DNA of 63,143 bases. Origin: Folioceros fuciformis (Eukaryota > Anthocerotophyta > Anthocerotopsida > Anthocerotales). The notes beneath the pieces are model-generated. The model had not been told where the DNA came from. It did not search any database and was given only the letters and a program-made list of their open reading frames with translations. Where the stretch lies: NCBI GenBank assembly GCA_049999805.1, contig JBNGIO010006164.1, positions 151,939-215,081 on the forward strand, read 5' to 3'. Made by a program: the position numbers and the translations under genes. Of this stretch, positions 60,450-63,143 are shown in pieces (within the stretch, counting starts at the first letter, position 1; the number at the start of each line of letters is the position of its first letter).

Positions 60450-63143
60450 TTGGGCCACACGCCAAAGCCAAAACGCCTCTCCCCTGCCGCCACAGCACAA
60501 GACTCTGGTCGGCTTACACAACCCTGGTCACTCCCGCACAAGGTTGTCAGAGGCAGCAGGCTCAAAGATTGCTGGTGCGCTTGCTGCCAGAGATCATTCC
60601 TTCCTACTACCAAGTTCCCCAACACTCGTTTCTATCTCCGCTGCCTCTGCTGCCTCTCCTGACTTCGTCTCTTTCTCCTTCTGCTGCTGCTACTACTGCT
60701 GCGGCCTTTGCTGCTGCTGATGATGATGATGCTGCTGCTCCTTGTGTGTCTCGTGCTTCTACAGCAATCACACCACTCTCAGTATACTTCGGGCAACAAC
60801 GCCGCTCACCACCTTCAACTCACAAATTCGATTCAACAGGTGACCAGCCATGCCAAACACACATCAGCCATTCACCGCATGCACCAATGGTTGCCCGCAG
60901 GTGGAGGAGGTCCAGGTCCCAGGTCCCCCTTCACGTAACAATCGCCTCACTACTTCCACTCCTTCGCACTCAGGGCTTTCCAACTTAACGTATGGCTGGG
61001 GTGGGTTCCGTTTAGGGTTCCCATTCAAAACTTTAATGTATACGGATAGATGAAAAGTTCTCAATGGTCCGAAAAAACGATCAGGCGTAGCAGCCTGTTA
61101 GCAAAATCGAGTGAGCGGGGCATACGGAGATACAAGCGATAGAAAGAAGCGTTAGCAACTTAGAAGTGAGAAAAGAACCAAATACACACTAACACTCGCC
61201 TTCTAAGTTGTCCACCGTTCTTAAAAAAAGCATTGACTCGCAGCTCTTTAGATCAGCCAGATCAAACAAAAATAATGAGAGACGACTTCCCAAGGTCTTT
61301 GCTTAAGGATGGAGTTTATTGCTCTCTCTTTGTTCTCCTCTTGAAATAGCTTTATTAGTATCCGAATGACAAGCCCATAGTGATTTGGAAGGACCCATGC
61401 GAAACCAGCAAACAAAACGGATTTGCACGAGCTGCCTATGTCTCAGAGTTATCTCAAAATGTTTTAAAGCTACCAATAGAGACTTGTGAGAGAATGAGTT
61501 GAAAATGAATACCCTCAAGATTGTAAGAAGAGAAGAAGGTAAGACATTATATAAAGTGTTCGATTCTGGCTCTCCTTAGAGACTTGAACAATATGAATTT
61601 AAGAAGAAAGCCCTCAAGGTTATAAGGAAAAAAAAGCAAGAGAGCAAACAGTGATAATGCACCCAATTGAGAGTATGGAGAGATTGAGAGTGTGTTGACT
61701 AAGTTGAAAATGACGGCCCTTGAGGTTATGAGAAGAAATGAAGACAAGAAGTTATAAAGCATGGAAATGCCACTAAGAAGAAGAGAGACTAAGGCTTTGT
61801 GAATTGAAAGTGAAGGCCCTCAAGACTATCAAAAAGACATAATTAATTATAAAGAGTCCCAGTGAGATTGGCAAGACACGAAATTGAAAGTGCAATCGCA
61901 TCAAAAGAAAAAAAGATAAGAACCTATAAAGTCTTCAAATGACATTGTTGGAAGATATATTTCAATGAGCTTAAGTATGTGAAAGGACTAGAAACAATGC
62001 AAAGGAAAATTAATCGAGCACATTGCATGTTTACCATCACATACTATTGAAGAAAAAGTCTCCTTATTTTCTATGATTGAAAAAGAGATGGAAAGTCCCA
62101 TCTACTCTAAAGATAGGAACAATCCGAGCATAGCCAAAGGCCAAAAGAGGTACTATCCCCTTCAACCATACTACCTACTGCTCCCAAAATGTCATGATGT
62201 GGAATAACAAAAGGCCTACCTACCACAAATGTCAAAGAAGCCACTTAACCTGTGCTTATTGTTGTTTTAAAAACCATGTTGGCCAATGCTTTTTACAAAG
62301 CAATGGATACTTATTGTCGAAAGAAGGCCATGTCGTGCAGCAACCGCATAGCTGCATGCCTACCTAGCCTATCCACGAAGCTAAGTATCTAAGCAAAAGC
62401 CTGCCTGTGATATCCTTGGCCTATGGCCTAAGATCAACAACCTAGCCACAAATTGTCCTTGCCCTATGACCAAGAGCAAGGCTACAATAAGGGATGGGTC
62501 TGCTTAAGAGAGGCAGGCCCAGGGCCGCAAATAGGTAAAGTCAAGATGGAAAATTCTCCCAACCTGACAATGCAACAGATGACATGAACCTCTAGGAGAC
62601 AAAGACACAGCAGGGGCGAAGTATGGCGGTCTATTAGAACAAGACAAACATCAACAATCCGAGAATACATGGCTGGGTAGCCCATATATATAGGCAAAAT
62701 CCCTAAGAACTCTCAATGAAGTGCTTCCTCGCATCGATGGTAGGCACTTTATAATCCTACTTCTCCTTGGCCTTTGGTCTATTCTATTATCAAATAATAA
62801 CCATGGCCCCATGCGTCTTAAGAGCAAGGGGGATGAAAATATGCCCGTCTTGCGGAGGAGAATACTTATGGACTTTGACACTTGCACAACCCTCCACCGC
62901 CCATCCAGGGGGGGTTGGTGACATAAGACTTGATATAGAAACTGGAGAAGGCGCAACAGTTCTACTAAGGTAACATGGTCACCGCGCAAAACAAGAAGAA
63001 AGAATTTTCAAATGCAATATAAGGGTCACCGATTTGAGATAAGTTCAAAATATGAGCTAAATCTTTATCCAATGCTATATCCACAAACCTATGAACAAAA
63101 TCACGAGATCTCACAGGAACACCCAAGACGCGAAGTTCCTCTC
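60450..63143. other. intergenic, AT-rich, with a ~100-bp minisatellite
   Basis: No gene recognised. 60640-60760 is rich in ctg/gat triplets (simple sequence) upstream of the RING gene. 61505-61945 is a diverged repeat. The terminal 1.1 kb shows short frames only; one (near 62210-62310, plus) has a cysteine cluster that I could not assign. Confidence 0.45.
61505..61945. repeat. diverged tandem repeat, ~80-110 bp units
   Basis: The string gccctcaaggttat (or close variants) followed by an A/G-rich tract and attataaag recurs at about 61510, 61609, 61717, 61818 and, weakly, 61890. Units vary in length by indels. Confidence 0.7.

Noticed and set aside
61540-61580. tRNA-like T-arm string (gttcgattc)
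   Set aside because: No matching acceptor or anticodon arms could be drawn, and it lies inside a minisatellite.
62210-62310. Possible retroelement zinc knuckle (cysteine-rich frame)
   Set aside because: The ligand spacing does not fit CxxCxxxxHxxxxC and no reverse transcriptase, integrase or terminal repeats are visible.

Overview
This is a plant nuclear genome window dominated by pentatricopeptide repeat (PPR) genes of the PLS type, the class that specifies organelle RNA editing sites. The organism is probably a non-seed land plant with massive organelle editing. Three PPR proteins carry a complete DYW-like deaminase with a KP dipeptide in place of the PG box, a variant linked to U-to-C editing, which is known from hornworts, ferns and Isoetes-type lycophytes. 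The spliced genes have short introns (mostly about 70-320 bases) and spacing is compact, which favours a hornwort such as Anthoceros over the very large fern genomes. That assignment is an inference.

Layout. 1-25.5 kb holds six related PPR genes with an SWWTD-type (WW) E+ box: a decayed copy (388-2439, +), then 2824-5838 (-), 6515-9610 (-), 10142-12511 (+), 12926-16876 (-) and 22374-25544 (-). All the intact ones stop at or just before the point where the DYW deaminase core should begin. Fragments of further copies lie between them. A broken cytochrome P450 gene (17885-19856, -) interrupts the cluster. 27-36.4 kb holds two KP-type PPR genes (27111-30299, +; 33219-36446, -) flanking a DJ-1/PfpI-family gene (30550-31475, -) and a decayed copy of that gene. 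Both KP genes begin with a PDF-like motif, otherwise the hallmark of the organellar single-stranded DNA-binding OSB proteins. 39.3-41.8 kb is a nine-exon FZR/CCS52 activator of the anaphase-promoting complex (-). 42.6-45.3 kb is an E+-type PPR gene of another lineage (+). 45.6-48.1 kb is a nine-exon plastid ferrochelatase with a C-terminal LHC-like segment (-). 51.8-53.0 kb is NSE1 of the SMC5/6 complex (+), and 53.1-55.5 kb is a third KP-type PPR gene (-). 59.3-60.4 kb is a RING-H2 E3 ligase (-). The remainder is intergenic, with several minisatellites and four assembly gaps (10, 100, 10 and 100 N).

How the genes may work together. The KP proteins look self-sufficient: an RNA-reading PPR array plus a zinc deaminase. 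The WW proteins have an RNA-reading array but no catalytic domain, so if functional they would need a deaminase supplied in trans. Motif counts differ between paralogues, P-L-S modules are nearly identical, and fossils of lost ends are present. Together these suggest active birth-and-death evolution by unequal recombination. The ferrochelatase, FZR, NSE1, DJ-1 and RING genes are ordinary housekeeping neighbours with no evident functional tie to the PPR cluster.
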